Translations under genes and position numbers: made by a program | Source: CANMIH01 sp049116335 | GTDB taxonomy: Bacteria; Pseudomonadota; Alphaproteobacteria; Rhodobacterales; Rhodobacteraceae | Assembly (NCBI GenBank): GCA_049116335.1 | Contig: JAGDYZ010000011.1 | Location: 62,001-126,000 of the forward strand | Length of the DNA: 64,000 bases | Reading direction: 5' to 3' | Shown: one piece after another, positions 44,199-53,270 of the stretch | Layout: every line of letters starts with the position of its first letter | How positions within the stretch are numbered: the first letter of the stretch is position 1 | Notes under the pieces: generated by a model | Told to the model about the DNA's origin: nothing | The model's database searches: none | The model's input: the letters and a program-made list of their open reading frames with translations, nothing else

Positions 44199-46655
44199 AT
44201 GTCTGGTCTCACAGCTCGGCTCGGTTTTTGGAATAATCTACCGCTCAAGTGGAAAATGCCGCTTCAGATCGCGGTTCCTACCATTTTCATTGCCCTTGCT
44301 GCGTCCGTCATGAGCTTTCTACAGGCGTCCCATTCGCTCGAAGTGCAGCGTGATGCGGCTTATGACTATTTGATTGATGCCAAGGTCGAGAGCCTTGAAG
44401 TTTGGTGGGAAAGCGTTGGAGCGGACATCTCAATTCTGGCCGAAGGGCAAGATGTCCGTGAGGCCGTTGAAACCTTTACCCAAGGGTGGGAAGAGCTAGG
44501 TGGCGATCAGGGATCATACCTGCGTGATGCCTATATCGAAAGCAATCCGCACCCACTGGGGTCGAAAGATGCACTGGTTGATGCCGGGGATGGCACTAAC
44601 TGGACCGGCCATCATGTGAGGTTTCACGAGGGATTTCAGAAGTTCCAGCAGGACCGCGGATACTATGATCTGTTCTTGTTCGACACCAAGGGCAACCTGA
44701 TCTACTCGGTGTTCAAAGAGGCAGATTTCGCAACGAACTTTGAAAATGGCGAATATGCACAGAGCGGTCTAGGGATAGTTTACCAGCAGGCGGTCAAAGG
44801 CACGCGAGGCGCGCGGTATTTCTCGGACTTCGAACCTTACGCCCCAAGTGCAGGCGCACCTGCAAAGTTTGTAGCGTCACCTGTTATGGACAAAAACGGT
44901 AATCTCATTGGCGTCGTGGCTCTCCAGATCCCGGTTGAAGACGCGATTGCGCGCATTCTCTCAGACGCCTCGTTGCTGGGTGAAACTGGGCTTGTCTACA
45001 TTATCGATGATGCAGGTCGTGCCCTCTCAACGTCGCCGAAAGACAACGGCCACAAGATGTTCGATATGCTGCCTGAGCTGCCATACATTGTTGAGGCGCG
45101 GTCGGGTGTAGACGTGGCTGCCACTGCCGAAGTCGGACTGTCCGGCAATCCAATCATCACCCGGTCAGGGCAGATTACCAGCGAAGGCACGGGTTGGAAT
45201 GTGCTGCTTGAACAGGACCTTGCAGAAGCAAATGCTGAACGTAATGAGCTTTTGATGATGACCCTGGCCCAACTTGGCGCGACGCTGGCTCTTGTTGCCG
45301 TGATTTCGTTCCTGGTTGCACGTCTGTTGACGGGGCGTATTTCCAAGCTTTCGGAAGGTGTGACGCGCATCTCCGGAGAAGACTATGAAACCGCTGTGGA
45401 TGGGGTCGACGCAGGGGATGAGCTCGGCTCGATTTCCCGGTCATTGGATGATCTCAAAGTCACACTGGCTGATGGCAAAGAGGCCCGTCTGGCCCGTGAG
45501 AGACATGCAGAAGAACAGGCCAAAGTTGTCGAACGTTTGGCCTCAGGTCTGCAGCTTTTGGCCAAAGGCAACCTCGGGTGCCAGATCCGGGAGGATCTTG
45601 GATCGGAATACGAACGTCTGCGTCGCAATTTTAACGAAACTGTTGATTCACTTGGGGTGATTATTGGTGAGCTGCGCATGAATGCCGAGGCCATCGACGA
45701 TGATGCCCGTACTCTGAGCGAAGGGGCCGACAGCCTGTCAAACCGGACGGAAAATCAGGCCGCGACTTTGGAGCAAACAGCTGCTGCAATGGAAGAGATC
45801 ACCTCTACGGTTTCATCGACAGCTGACGGTGCACAGGAAATTGTAGGTGCTATCCGTAATGCTCAGGAACAAGCTGAGCGTGGCGAAGAAGTGCGTGATC
45901 GTGCGGTGCGGGCAATGGGCGAGATCGAGAAGTCTTCGGGTCAGATCAGTCAAATCATTCAGGTGATGGAAGACATCGCCTTCCAGACCAACCTGCTCTC
46001 TCTGAACGCAGGGGTGGAAGCCGCACGTGCGGGCGAAGTGGGACGCGGGTTTGCAGTTGTTGCCTCGGAAGTCCGTGCACTTGCTCAAAGATCTTCGGAC
46101 AGCGCCTCCGAAATTCGCAATCTGATCCTCAATTCCAATAGCAATGTCAGCAATGGCGTTGAGTTGGTGAGCGAGATGGGCGAAGCGATTGAGGCAATCC
46201 GGCATCGTGTCATCGGGGTTTCCGAACAGGTCGGGAATATTGCGGCGGGGGCGTCTGAACAGTCGACCGGGTTGGCCGAAATCAACAATGGCATCACCAT
46301 GTTGGATCAGGTGACCCAGGAAAATGCGGCTATGGTTGGAGAAAGTGCCGCGGCGGGGCGTGCCTTGCAGGAAAAAGCAGGCACATTGCGGTCGCTTGTG
46401 TCGCGCTTTCAGACCGATGAAACCGCAGAGGCAAATTTGAAGGCCGCACCAACAGTCAGCGCCCAGCCCGACGTGTTGGCAGGAGGTGACCTGGCGAATG
46501 ATCATGCGGATACCTCCTCTTTGGGTTGGGATACCGAGGATGCGCGCCCCACAGTCGCAGAACAGCCGAAAGAAGATCCAACTCCAGAGACCACACCCGC
46601 TCCAGCGCCACGCAAAGCGGCGGCGGGCGGAGGAACGATCTGGCAAGATTTCTGA
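44199..46655 (+). CDS. Methyl-accepting chemotaxis protein
   Basis: Transmembrane chemoreceptor, 818 residues from ATG 44199 (AAGGAG upstream). One membrane helix lies near 22-45. A large dCache-like periplasmic sensor follows (about 46-355, with FDTKGNLIYSVFKEADFATNF and FVASPVMDKNGNLIGVVALQIP), then a second helix near 356-380, a HAMP region and the signalling domain. Its hairpin tip reads IAFQTNLLSLNAGVEAARAGEVGRGFAVVASEVRALAQRS. The C-terminus ends TIWQDF, a candidate tether pentapeptide (W-x-x-F) for CheR/CheB. Ligand unknown; a terminator follows. Confidence 0.93.
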   Translation: MSGLTARLGFWNNLPLKWKMPLQIAVPTIFIALAASVMSFLQASHSLEVQRDAAYDYLIDAKVESLEVWWESVGADISILAEGQDVREAVETFTQGWEELGGDQGSYLRDAYIESNPHPLGSKDALVDAGDGTNWTGHHVRFHEGFQKFQQDRGYYDLFLFDTKGNLIYSVFKEADFATNFENGEYAQSGLGIVYQQAVKGTRGARYFSDFEPYAPSAGAPAKFVASPVMDKNGNLIGVVALQIPVEDAIARILSDASLLGETGLVYIIDDAGRALSTSPKDNGHKMFDMLPELPYIVEARSGVDVAATAEVGLSGNPIITRSGQITSEGTGWNVLLEQDLAEANAERNELLMMTLAQLGATLALVAVISFLVARLLTGRISKLSEGVTRISGEDYETAVDGVDAGDELGSISRSLDDLKVTLADGKEARLARERHAEEQAKVVERLASGLQLLAKGNLGCQIREDLGSEYERLRRNFNETVDSLGVIIGELRMNAEAIDDDARTLSEGADSLSNRTENQAATLEQTAAAMEEITSTVSSTADGAQEIVGAIRNAQEQAERGEEVRDRAVRAMGEIEKSSGQISQIIQVMEDIAFQTNLLSLNAGVEAARAGEVGRGFAVVASEVRALAQRSSDSASEIRNLILNSNSNVSNGVELVSEMGEAIEAIRHRVIGVSEQVGNIAAGASEQSTGLAEINNGITMLDQVTQENAAMVGESAAAGRALQEKAGTLRSLVSRFQTDETAEANLKAAPTVSAQPDVLAGGDLANDHADTSSLGWDTEDARPTVAEQPKEDPTPETTPAPAPRKAAAGGGTIWQDF

Positions 46656-46684
46656 TCGGTCACTGTCAAGCTGATGCTTGATCG

Positions 46685-46718
46685 AGCCTGCCCGAGCGCG
46701 TAAGCCGGGCAGGCTTTT
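46685..46718 (+). terminator. Terminator of the chemoreceptor gene
   Basis: Perfect 10-bp stem AGCCTGCCCG / CGGGCAGGCT then TTTT. Confidence 0.85.
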
Positions 46719-46735
46719 GTTTGAAGGAGAGATGC

Positions 46736-47353
46736 GTGGTTCGTCAGCATCTTGGACTGTCTCTGCCACGTGGCGCGCGAGTCGGAATTTTGGGGGGATC
46801 GTTTGACCCACCTCATGTCGGGCACCTGCATCTGTCGCGTGAGGCGCTCAAGCGGTTTGGTCTTGATCGCGTAATCTGGTTGGTGAGCCCGGGAAATCCG
46901 CTCAAAACTGATGCCCCGGCATCGATGGAGCGCCGTCTGACAGCTGCCCGCCTTCTGGCAGATGATCCACGCATCTGGATCAGCGATTTTGAACGCCCCT
47001 TGGGGACGCGGTTTACCCATGAAACGCTTGGTGCCATGACCACGCTATGGCCGCAGGTCCGGTTTGTTTGGTTGATGGGCGCGGATAATCTGGTGCAATT
47101 CCACAGATGGGACAATTGGCGCAGGATTATGTCGACCCTGCCTGTTGGCGTTTTGGCCCGCCCCGGTCACCGTATGGCCGCCTTACATGCGCCCACCGCC
47201 CGGGCATTTTCCAACTTCCGGATTCCAGCAGAACAGGCGCAGTTGTTGCCCATGCAGCCCGCGCCTGCGTGGTGCTTTGTCAACATGCCGATGATGAGCA
47301 CAAGCTCGACCCAAATCAGACGTCTGGGCGGTTGGTCTTCTGGTGACACTTAG
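46736..47353 (+). CDS. nadD: Nicotinate-nucleotide adenylyltransferase
   Basis: Adenylates nicotinate mononucleotide in NAD synthesis. GTG 46736 with GAAGGAGA upstream gives 205 residues. GILGGSFDPPHVGHLHL carries the G-G-x-F-x-P-x-H-x-x-H motif; LMGADNLVQFHRW and the C-terminal MSTSSTQIRR (S-S-T-x-I-R) complete the family signature. Terminal residues are normal. In many alphaproteobacteria rsfS follows nadD; here dacB follows instead. Confidence 0.95.
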   Translation: MVRQHLGLSLPRGARVGILGGSFDPPHVGHLHLSREALKRFGLDRVIWLVSPGNPLKTDAPASMERRLTAARLLADDPRIWISDFERPLGTRFTHETLGAMTTLWPQVRFVWLMGADNLVQFHRWDNWRRIMSTLPVGVLARPGHRMAALHAPTARAFSNFRIPAEQAQLLPMQPAPAWCFVNMPMMSTSSTQIRRLGGWSSGDT

Positions 47354-47418
47354 ACGCTATTCTATGCTAGCAGCAATGAGCTGTTGCCGAACCGAATTCA
47401 GTGGGATTACATCCAAGT

Positions 47419-48933
47419 ATGACCAAGCCGATTTCACGACGTAATGTCCTGGCCTTTGCCATAGCCGGGGCTGTTTCAACGCTAGGAACGGGCGCTTTTG
47501 CCGCCGCCCCTGAAAGATCTTTGCTGCCCAAAGCGCGCCCGGATGGGTTGCTGAAGGCCTATCAGAAAACTGCGGATGAGTTGATTGCCCGCGCCAATCT
47601 CGGTGGCGATGTGGGGTTTGCCGTGGCAGACGCGGCAACCGGGATCGTGCAGGAAGGCACCTCAGCAGATCTTCAGCTGCCACCGGCGAGCGTCGCAAAG
47701 GCCTTGACCGCCGCATATGCGTTGGATGTTTTGGGTGAAGGGTACCGGTTTCGTACCCGAGTTCTTGCCACCGGTCCTATCGAGAACGGGATTGTCCAAG
47801 GGGATTTGATCCTTGCGGGGGGCGGGGATCCGATCCTGAACACCGACGCCTTGGCCGGTCTTGCAGAACAGTTGAAAACCGCAGGGGTCACAGGAATTAC
47901 CGGGTCGTTCCAGATCTGGGGGCGCGCTCTGCCGCAGATGATGCGGATCGACGCAACGCAGCCCGACCACGTGGGCTATAATCCTCCCGTGTCCGGGCTG
48001 AACCTAAACTTCAACCGGGTGCATTTTGAATGGAAGCGCGCCGGGACAAATTACACTGTGACCATGCAGGCGCGGTCGTCGAAGTATCGCCCCGACGTGC
48101 GGGTGGCGCGTATGAGCGTCGAAGCTCGCAAAGCGCCGGTTTATGTTTATGAAGACCGTCAAACCTATGACAGTTGGTCGGTGGCCAAAGGCGCTTTGGG
48201 GGATGGTGGGTCTCGGTGGTTGCCGATCCGCAAGCCTGAGATCTACTCGGGTGAGGTGTTTCTGACCCTCTGTAAATCTTTTGGTATCTCGCTCCCTAAA
48301 GCCGGAATGATTGAAAACCTGCCTGAGGGGGCGAGCGAACTTGCGCTTCACCAAAGCCCGGCTTTGCCCGAAGTGTTGAAAGGCATGTTGAAGTTCTCGA
48401 CGAATTTGACTGCCGAAGTTGTGGGGCTGACGGCATCTAAGGCGCGCGCCGGTCAAGTGCCCGCGTCGCTTCAGGCCTCGGCGGCTGAGATGAATGGCTG
48501 GGCGGAAGAGCGTCTGGGCGTCACGGGAATCGGACTGGTGGATCATTCTGGTCTGAACGAAGCAAGCCGGGTTAGCGCGCAGCAGATGATGACCGCGCTG
48601 TCCAAGTTGCGTCACACCAGCGCTTTGAAGCCGTTGCTCAAACCCTTCAATCTCTTGGATGAAAAAGGCCGTCCTATCCCGGATCATCCAATTCAGGTTG
48701 CGGCGAAAACCGGGACATTGAATTTTGTCAGCGGGCTGGCGGGGTATGTTGATCTCCCCGATGGCGGAGAGCTGGTGTTTGCCATCTTCAGCGGTGATCT
48801 GGATCGACGGGCGGCGCTGACCGTTGATCAGCGCGAACGCCCAGATGGCGGGAAGTCCTGGAACCGGCGGGCAAAACGCCTTCAACGCGAATTGATCGAA
48901 CGCTGGGGCGTTCTGTATACCGGAACCACTTAA
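47419..48933 (+). CDS. dacB: D-alanyl-D-alanine carboxypeptidase/endopeptidase, PBP4 type, Tat signal
   Basis: Low-molecular-weight penicillin-binding protein that trims and cuts peptidoglycan crosslinks. The 504-residue product has SRRNVLAFAIAGAVSTLGTGAFAA, a twin-arginine-type signal, unusual for a PBP. Active-site motifs are S-V-A-K (91-94), DHSGLNEASR (S-x-N) and AAKTGTLNF (K-T-G). An inserted domain separates the first two motifs, as in DacB. The 3-prime end overlaps the convergent L,D-transpeptidase gene by four bases. Confidence 0.9.
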   Translation: MTKPISRRNVLAFAIAGAVSTLGTGAFAAAPERSLLPKARPDGLLKAYQKTADELIARANLGGDVGFAVADAATGIVQEGTSADLQLPPASVAKALTAAYALDVLGEGYRFRTRVLATGPIENGIVQGDLILAGGGDPILNTDALAGLAEQLKTAGVTGITGSFQIWGRALPQMMRIDATQPDHVGYNPPVSGLNLNFNRVHFEWKRAGTNYTVTMQARSSKYRPDVRVARMSVEARKAPVYVYEDRQTYDSWSVAKGALGDGGSRWLPIRKPEIYSGEVFLTLCKSFGISLPKAGMIENLPEGASELALHQSPALPEVLKGMLKFSTNLTAEVVGLTASKARAGQVPASLQASAAEMNGWAEERLGVTGIGLVDHSGLNEASRVSAQQMMTALSKLRHTSALKPLLKPFNLLDEKGRPIPDHPIQVAAKTGTLNFVSGLAGYVDLPDGGELVFAIFSGDLDRRAALTVDQRERPDGGKSWNRRAKRLQRELIERWGVLYTGTT

Positions 48934-49358
48934 TTCTCGATCACCACCTGAAGATTTTCTTTGCCCACGGCTTGGGTTAGCTCAAAAAGCACAGCCGCAT
49001 TTTCGGGATGCAAGCGGACACAGCCAGCAGAGGCCGGGCGGCCCAAACGGCTCACTTGATTGGTGCCGTGGATCGCATAGTTACCCCGGAAGAAAATCGC
49101 ATAGGGCATCGGTGCGTTATTGTAGAGACTGGATTTGTGGTACTTGGAGAGCCACTGGGCCGTAAAGCTGCCACGAGGTGTCCACTTGCCAGAACGCGCG
49201 GTCGAGACCGGCCAGGTATGTGTGGTAACACCATCCTGAAACACGGTCAGTGTCTGGGACGAAATATCCACTTTTGCAATCAAGGGGGCAGCAATGCCCG
49301 TGATGGGCAAAAGTGAGAGAGCTAGGGCGCAGATGGCTGCAGAAACAACGCGCGGCAT
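48930..49358 (-). CDS. L,D-transpeptidase (YkuD domain)
   Basis: ATG 49358 is seven bases after GGAG and gives 142 residues; an upstream TTG would add four. Signal peptide MPRVVSAAICALALSLLPITGIAA. The catalytic motif HGTNQVSRLGRPASAGCVRL has His97 and Cys113 in the normal H-x14-17-S-x-G-C pattern. It makes 3-3 crosslinks or attaches proteins to peptidoglycan. It faces dacB tail to tail, both acting on the wall. Confidence 0.92.
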   Translation of the reverse strand: MPRVVSAAICALALSLLPITGIAAPLIAKVDISSQTLTVFQDGVTTHTWPVSTARSGKWTPRGSFTAQWLSKYHKSSLYNNAPMPYAIFFRGNYAIHGTNQVSRLGRPASAGCVRLHPENAAVLFELTQAVGKENLQVVIEN

Positions 49359-49424
49359 GAAAATCTCCAAGTTAAAACAAACAGTGATGCCAAAAAAGTG
49401 GCCGTAACAGAATACAAAATGATT

Positions 49425-49461
49425 AACGCAGGGGCAGTCAGGGAATCCTGACCCCTGCGTT
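49425..49461 (-). terminator. Long stem-loop downstream of the TerB-like gene
   Basis: AACGCAGGGG / CCCCTGCGTT form a 10-bp stem and TCAGG / CCTGA an inner stem with a 3-base bulge. The exit is AT-rich but lacks a clean T-run, so termination is likely but not certain. Confidence 0.55.
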
Positions 49462-49493
49462 GCAGAGCATTCACTGTTTTATAGGCTGGAAAT

Positions 49494-49919
49494 TTAGCCG
49501 GGCAGGTGTCGCGCCCGCGCGCCACGTTCGATGGCCGCTGCATGGAGCCGGTCAATGGCCAGCTCGTGGCGGATTTCTTCCAGAAGGCGTAACTCGCTTT
49601 CTTGAAGTTTACCATCAGCCGCTGCCACATCACAGGACAGTGCATAGGCGGTTTCATTCAGGTGCTCGGGCAGGTTGTCACGTACAAGCCCAAACAGTGC
49701 ATCCAGCCCGTCTTCTTGTTCGAACAATTCGAACACGATGCTGGCGACGCGGCGGACGCGGTCTTCATCGTATTTGGCAAAGATGGGCAGGTTGTTCACG
49801 GCGGTGTCGATCTTGACCAACTCAACGGTCCGTACGTTTTCATCCGAAGCCGACACGGCAATCATGATCGCGACCAGGCAATCCTGTGGTGACAGCGGGT
49901 GGGAAAGGGGGTCAGACAT
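49494..49919 (-). CDS. TerB-like helical protein
   Basis: ATG 49919 with AGGAG upstream gives 141 residues. CLVAIMIAVSASDENVRTVELVKIDTAVNNLP and ETAYALSCDVAAADGKLQESELRLLEEIRHEL match the two acidic helical repeats of the tellurite-resistance TerB fold. No other ter gene is present, and single TerB-like genes are common in this lineage. The acidic D-x-x-x-x-x-E patches may bind divalent cation. Role unknown. Confidence 0.8.
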   Translation of the reverse strand: MSDPLSHPLSPQDCLVAIMIAVSASDENVRTVELVKIDTAVNNLPIFAKYDEDRVRRVASIVFELFEQEDGLDALFGLVRDNLPEHLNETAYALSCDVAAADGKLQESELRLLEEIRHELAIDRLHAAAIERGARARHLPG

Positions 49920-50002
49920 ACGGGCTCCTGAAACTGGATTTGCCCTCAAGATAAGAGGGCAAATCCCAAGGGGCAATGTGTCAGACAAAAATCACTGGAA
50001 AT

Positions 50003-50452
50003 TCAGGGCTGAGCGGTGAAGTGATAAGTAACCTGTTCAAAACTGGTGCAGGAAAATCCATAGGCAAAACGCAGCCCCTCTGGGCCCGCAACCGTGCCAT
50101 GTTCCGCATTGCCCGGCACATATAGAGCAACCCCCGCGCGGATTTCATGCTCGACCCCATCTAGTGTCACAACGCCCGACCCGTCGAGCCCCAGGTACCA
50201 TTCCGCCTCGGCATGACGATGGGGTTTGAGCTGATGGCCCGCTTCAAATTCTGCGATACCCAGAACCATGTCACGTGGGGCTTGTTCCGATCCGTTGATC
50301 AAGGTGCGCCAGCGAACCTCACCATAGGTTGGATCGGTTCCACCAGCCAATGGCACCTGAGCGGCATCCACACAAAGCGGGGGTGTAGGGCTGTTTGCGG
50401 CAGTGGGCAGATCCGCCATGGTGGCGGTCATCGCTTGGGCTTGGTGTGTCAT
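50003..50452 (-). CDS. Cupin, candidate DMSP lyase DddW
   Basis: ATG 50452 with GGAG upstream gives 149 residues. The cupin core has H78-x-H80-x3-E84-x-Y86 and H118 (motif region LKPHRHAEAEWYLGLDG and VPGNAEHGTV). As I remember them, the DddW ligands in Ruegeria pomeroyi are H81, H83, E87, H121 with Y89: the same spacing shifted by three. DddW is also encoded divergent from a LysR regulator, as here. It would cleave dimethylsulfoniopropionate to dimethyl sulfide and acrylate. Any other cupin with the same ligands would look similar, so the symbol is withheld. Confidence 0.6.
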   Translation of the reverse strand: MTHQAQAMTATMADLPTAANSPTPPLCVDAAQVPLAGGTDPTYGEVRWRTLINGSEQAPRDMVLGIAEFEAGHQLKPHRHAEAEWYLGLDGSGVVTLDGVEHEIRAGVALYVPGNAEHGTVAGPEGLRFAYGFSCTSFEQVTYHFTAQP

Positions 50453-50544
50453 GGCGTCTCCTCTTCTCTGGCTGCATTTACGGCGACTTGCGTTGATCCG
50501 GCAATCTCGTAAAAAGGTTCGGTAACATACGCTGAGGTTATGAA
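50453..50544. promoter_or_regulatory. Divergent regulatory region of the cupin and LysR genes
   Basis: Ninety-two bases between divergent starts. It contains TTGC-N9-GCAA in TTGCGTTGATCCGGCAA, a possible LysR-type dyad, though not an exact T-N11-A palindrome. LysR regulators usually bind such shared regions; this exact site is a guess. Confidence 0.4.
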
Positions 50545-51435
50545 ATGGATCGCCTTCCCTCGTTCTCCGGCCTGACGGCGTTTTATGCGGCGGCACGGCT
50601 GGGCGGTTTGACGGCTGCGGCTTCTGAACTCAATGTCACGCAGCCAGCGGTGTCGCGCAGGATCGCGGCTCTTGAGCAAGACCTTGGATGCCTGCTTTTT
50701 GATAGAAGCCATAAACCGGTAAAAATGACCTTTGAAGGCAGAGAGTTACTGAAATCCCTACGGCAGAGCTTTGGCCAGATCGAAGACACGGTGTCTTTGC
50801 TGCGCCAGCGTGGGCAAGGGCGGGTTGTCTCCGTTTCTGCGCCTGCTGGGTTTGTCGCGTTTTGGCTGATCCCGCATCTGGGCGAGCTGGAAGATGTCTT
50901 TCCTGAGATCACAATTCGTATCATCAGCCAAGAGTATGGTGAGCGTACCCGACCCGGTGACATTGCAATCCGATTCGGTCTTGAGGACGAAGGGGGTGGG
51001 CAAGAGCAGAGATTGCTGACCCGCGCGGTCTATCCGGTTGCAAGCCCGCTTTATCTGCAACGTAGAAAAATGGATCAGGACAGCTATGACCTCAGCACTG
51101 TCACTTTGCTGACAATGGAGGCGGCGCGCAGTCAATGGCATGACTGGCCCAGCTGGTTTGAGGCCGTTGGTCAACCTATGCCGAAGGGCGCCCGGCAGTT
51201 GGATTTCAGTTCCTACCCGATGTTGGTGAATGCGATCCTGGCAGGGCAGGGGGTCGGACTGTGCTGGGGGGGCGTATTGGACACGTTCCTCGATACGGGG
51301 GCGGCTGTGCGGCTCAATGCGCCCGAGGCCTTGTCGGAACGCGGATATTTTGTACGTCGACGGGATGGGGGTGCGATAGGGCAGGATGCCGAGACAATTT
51401 ATGACTGGCTGCTCCAACGCGCCTCAATGGAGTGA
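50545..51435 (+). CDS. LysR-family transcriptional regulator
   Basis: The 296-residue product has the N-terminal helix-turn-helix FYAAARLGGLTAAASELNVTQPAVSRRIAALEQDLGCLLFDRS and a full substrate-binding domain ending GYFVRRRDGG...IYDWLLQ. It resembles the GcvA/AmpR group. Being divergent from the cupin by 92 bases, it is the obvious candidate regulator of that gene, and it may respond to DMSP or acrylate if the cupin is DddW. Confidence 0.92.
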   Translation: MDRLPSFSGLTAFYAAARLGGLTAAASELNVTQPAVSRRIAALEQDLGCLLFDRSHKPVKMTFEGRELLKSLRQSFGQIEDTVSLLRQRGQGRVVSVSAPAGFVAFWLIPHLGELEDVFPEITIRIISQEYGERTRPGDIAIRFGLEDEGGGQEQRLLTRAVYPVASPLYLQRRKMDQDSYDLSTVTLLTMEAARSQWHDWPSWFEAVGQPMPKGARQLDFSSYPMLVNAILAGQGVGLCWGGVLDTFLDTGAAVRLNAPEALSERGYFVRRRDGGAIGQDAETIYDWLLQRASME

Positions 51436-51564
51436 GAAAAACGCCTGTGCCGCAGGTTGGAGGGCCGTTGCAACATTGACTCATGCCGCAGCAGCACAAT
51501 AGGACAGGCAAGTTATGAAGCCTGACCGAAGTCTCTCGGCAGGAAAACCCAAACGGAGATCGAA

Positions 51565-53208
51565 ATGTCCGATATGCGCGACGCAGCGATGAGTACAAAA
51601 GCCTGGCCCTTTGAAGAAGCGCGCCGGCTGCTCAAACGCTATGAAAAGTCGCCTCCGGAAAAGGGTTATGTTCTCTTTGAGACCGGCTATGGCCCGTCGG
51701 GTCTGCCGCATATCGGCACTTTTGGTGAAGTGCTGCGCACGACCATGATCCGCCGTGCTTTTGAAAAAATCAGCGACATTCCAACGCGCCTGATCTGTTT
51801 CTCAGATGACCTCGATGGCATGCGCAAAGTGCCCGGCAATGTGCCCAATTCAGAGAGCCTGCATGAACACCTGCAAAAGCCCCTGACATCGGTTCCAGAT
51901 CCGTTTGGCACCCATGAGAGCTTTGGTCACCACAACAATGCGATGTTGTGTCGTTTCCTTGATACCTTTGGCTTTGAGTATGATTTTTACTCCGCCAAGG
52001 AATTTTACGAATCCGGTCAATTCGACGAGGTGCTGAAGCGCGCAATCGAAAAATATGATGACGTCATGGCTATCATGTTGAAAAGCCTGCGCGAAGAGCG
52101 TCGCCAGACCTATTCGATCTTCCTGCCGATCCATCCTGAGACTGGCCGCGTGCTCTATGTGCCGATGAAAAAGGTCTGTGCCGAGACCCACAGCATCACC
52201 TTTGACGACGAAGATGGCAAAGAATGGACCCTGCCAGTCACCGGCGGCAATGTGAAATTGCAGTGGAAGCCGGACTTTGGTGCGCGCTGGGCGGCATTGG
52301 GGGTTGATTTCGAGATGTATGGCAAAGACCATTCGACCAACACACCGATCTACGACGGCATCTGTCGTGTGCTGGGCCAGCGCGCGCCAGAGCACTTCAC
52401 CTATGAGCTGTTCCTGGATGACAAGGGTCAGAAGATTTCGAAAACTTCGGGCAACGGGATTTCGATTGATGAGTGGCTGACCTACGCGTCCACTGAATCC
52501 CTATCCTATTTCATGTACCAAAAGCCGAAGACGGCAAAGCGCATGTACTTTGACGTGATCCCCAAAGCGATGGATGAATATCATCAGCAGCTGCGGGCCT
52601 ATCACACGCAGGACATCAAGGCGCAGCTCAACAATCCGGTCTGGCACATTCATGCGGGCGATGTTCCGCAGTCGGATATGGTTGTGCCGTTCTCGATGCT
52701 GCTCAATATCGCAAGCGTGTCGAATGCCGAAGACAAAGAAACCCTCTGGGGCTTTATCCGCAAATATGCGCCTGACGCCACGCCGGAAACCCATCCGGGT
52801 ATGGATCAGGCCGCAGGCTTTGCGGTGGCCTACTTCAACGACTTTGTGAAACCCGCGAAAACCTATCGCGCGCCGACCGATCAAGAACGTGCCGCGCTGC
52901 TGGATCTCGCAAATGCGCTTAAGTCGCCTGAAGCGGCATTGGCGGCGATCGCGAAGAAAAATGAAATTGTCGGCAAAGACGATCCTCTGCCCGAGGCGAA
53001 TTTTGCCGATGATGAGTTCCTTCAGTCGGTTGTTTTCGCCATTGGCAAGATCCACGGGTTCGAGCCGCTGCGTGCATGGTTTGGCGCGCTCTACGAGGTG
53101 CTTTTGGGTGCCGATCAGGGCCCACGTTTTGGTGGCTTTATGGCGCTTTATGGCGTCGAAGAGAGCATCACCCTGATCGAAAAAGGTGCCGCAGGAGAAT
53201 TGGCGTAA
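51565..53208 (+). CDS. lysK: Lysyl-tRNA synthetase, class I
   Basis: Charges tRNA-Lys with the Rossmann-fold class I enzyme found in archaea and alphaproteobacteria instead of the class II LysS. The 547-residue product has GYGPSGLPHIGTFGE (HIGH-like H-I-G-T), a catalytic KMSKS-like motif DDKGQKISKTSGNG, and a helical C-terminal anticodon-binding part. GGAG precedes the ATG. The tRNA-Lys copies in this window would be its substrates. A terminator follows. Confidence 0.97.
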   Translation: MSDMRDAAMSTKAWPFEEARRLLKRYEKSPPEKGYVLFETGYGPSGLPHIGTFGEVLRTTMIRRAFEKISDIPTRLICFSDDLDGMRKVPGNVPNSESLHEHLQKPLTSVPDPFGTHESFGHHNNAMLCRFLDTFGFEYDFYSAKEFYESGQFDEVLKRAIEKYDDVMAIMLKSLREERRQTYSIFLPIHPETGRVLYVPMKKVCAETHSITFDDEDGKEWTLPVTGGNVKLQWKPDFGARWAALGVDFEMYGKDHSTNTPIYDGICRVLGQRAPEHFTYELFLDDKGQKISKTSGNGISIDEWLTYASTESLSYFMYQKPKTAKRMYFDVIPKAMDEYHQQLRAYHTQDIKAQLNNPVWHIHAGDVPQSDMVVPFSMLLNIASVSNAEDKETLWGFIRKYAPDATPETHPGMDQAAGFAVAYFNDFVKPAKTYRAPTDQERAALLDLANALKSPEAALAAIAKKNEIVGKDDPLPEANFADDEFLQSVVFAIGKIHGFEPLRAWFGALYEVLLGADQGPRFGGFMALYGVEESITLIEKGAAGELA

Positions 53209-53234
53209 GTCATTTGCCCGTCAGATAAATTTGC

Positions 53235-53264
53235 GGGGCGTCCCAGGTGGGCGCCCCGTTTTTT
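53235..53264 (+). terminator. Terminator of lysK
   Basis: GGGGCGTCC / GGGCGCCCC stem (one G-T) with a CAGGT loop and GTTTTTT. Confidence 0.9.
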
Positions 53265-53270
53265 GTTGGT

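Noticed and set aside
45813..46811. 332-codon minus-strand frame opposite the chemoreceptor
   Set aside because: Antisense to the highly conserved signalling hairpin; the composition is typical of a shadow frame.
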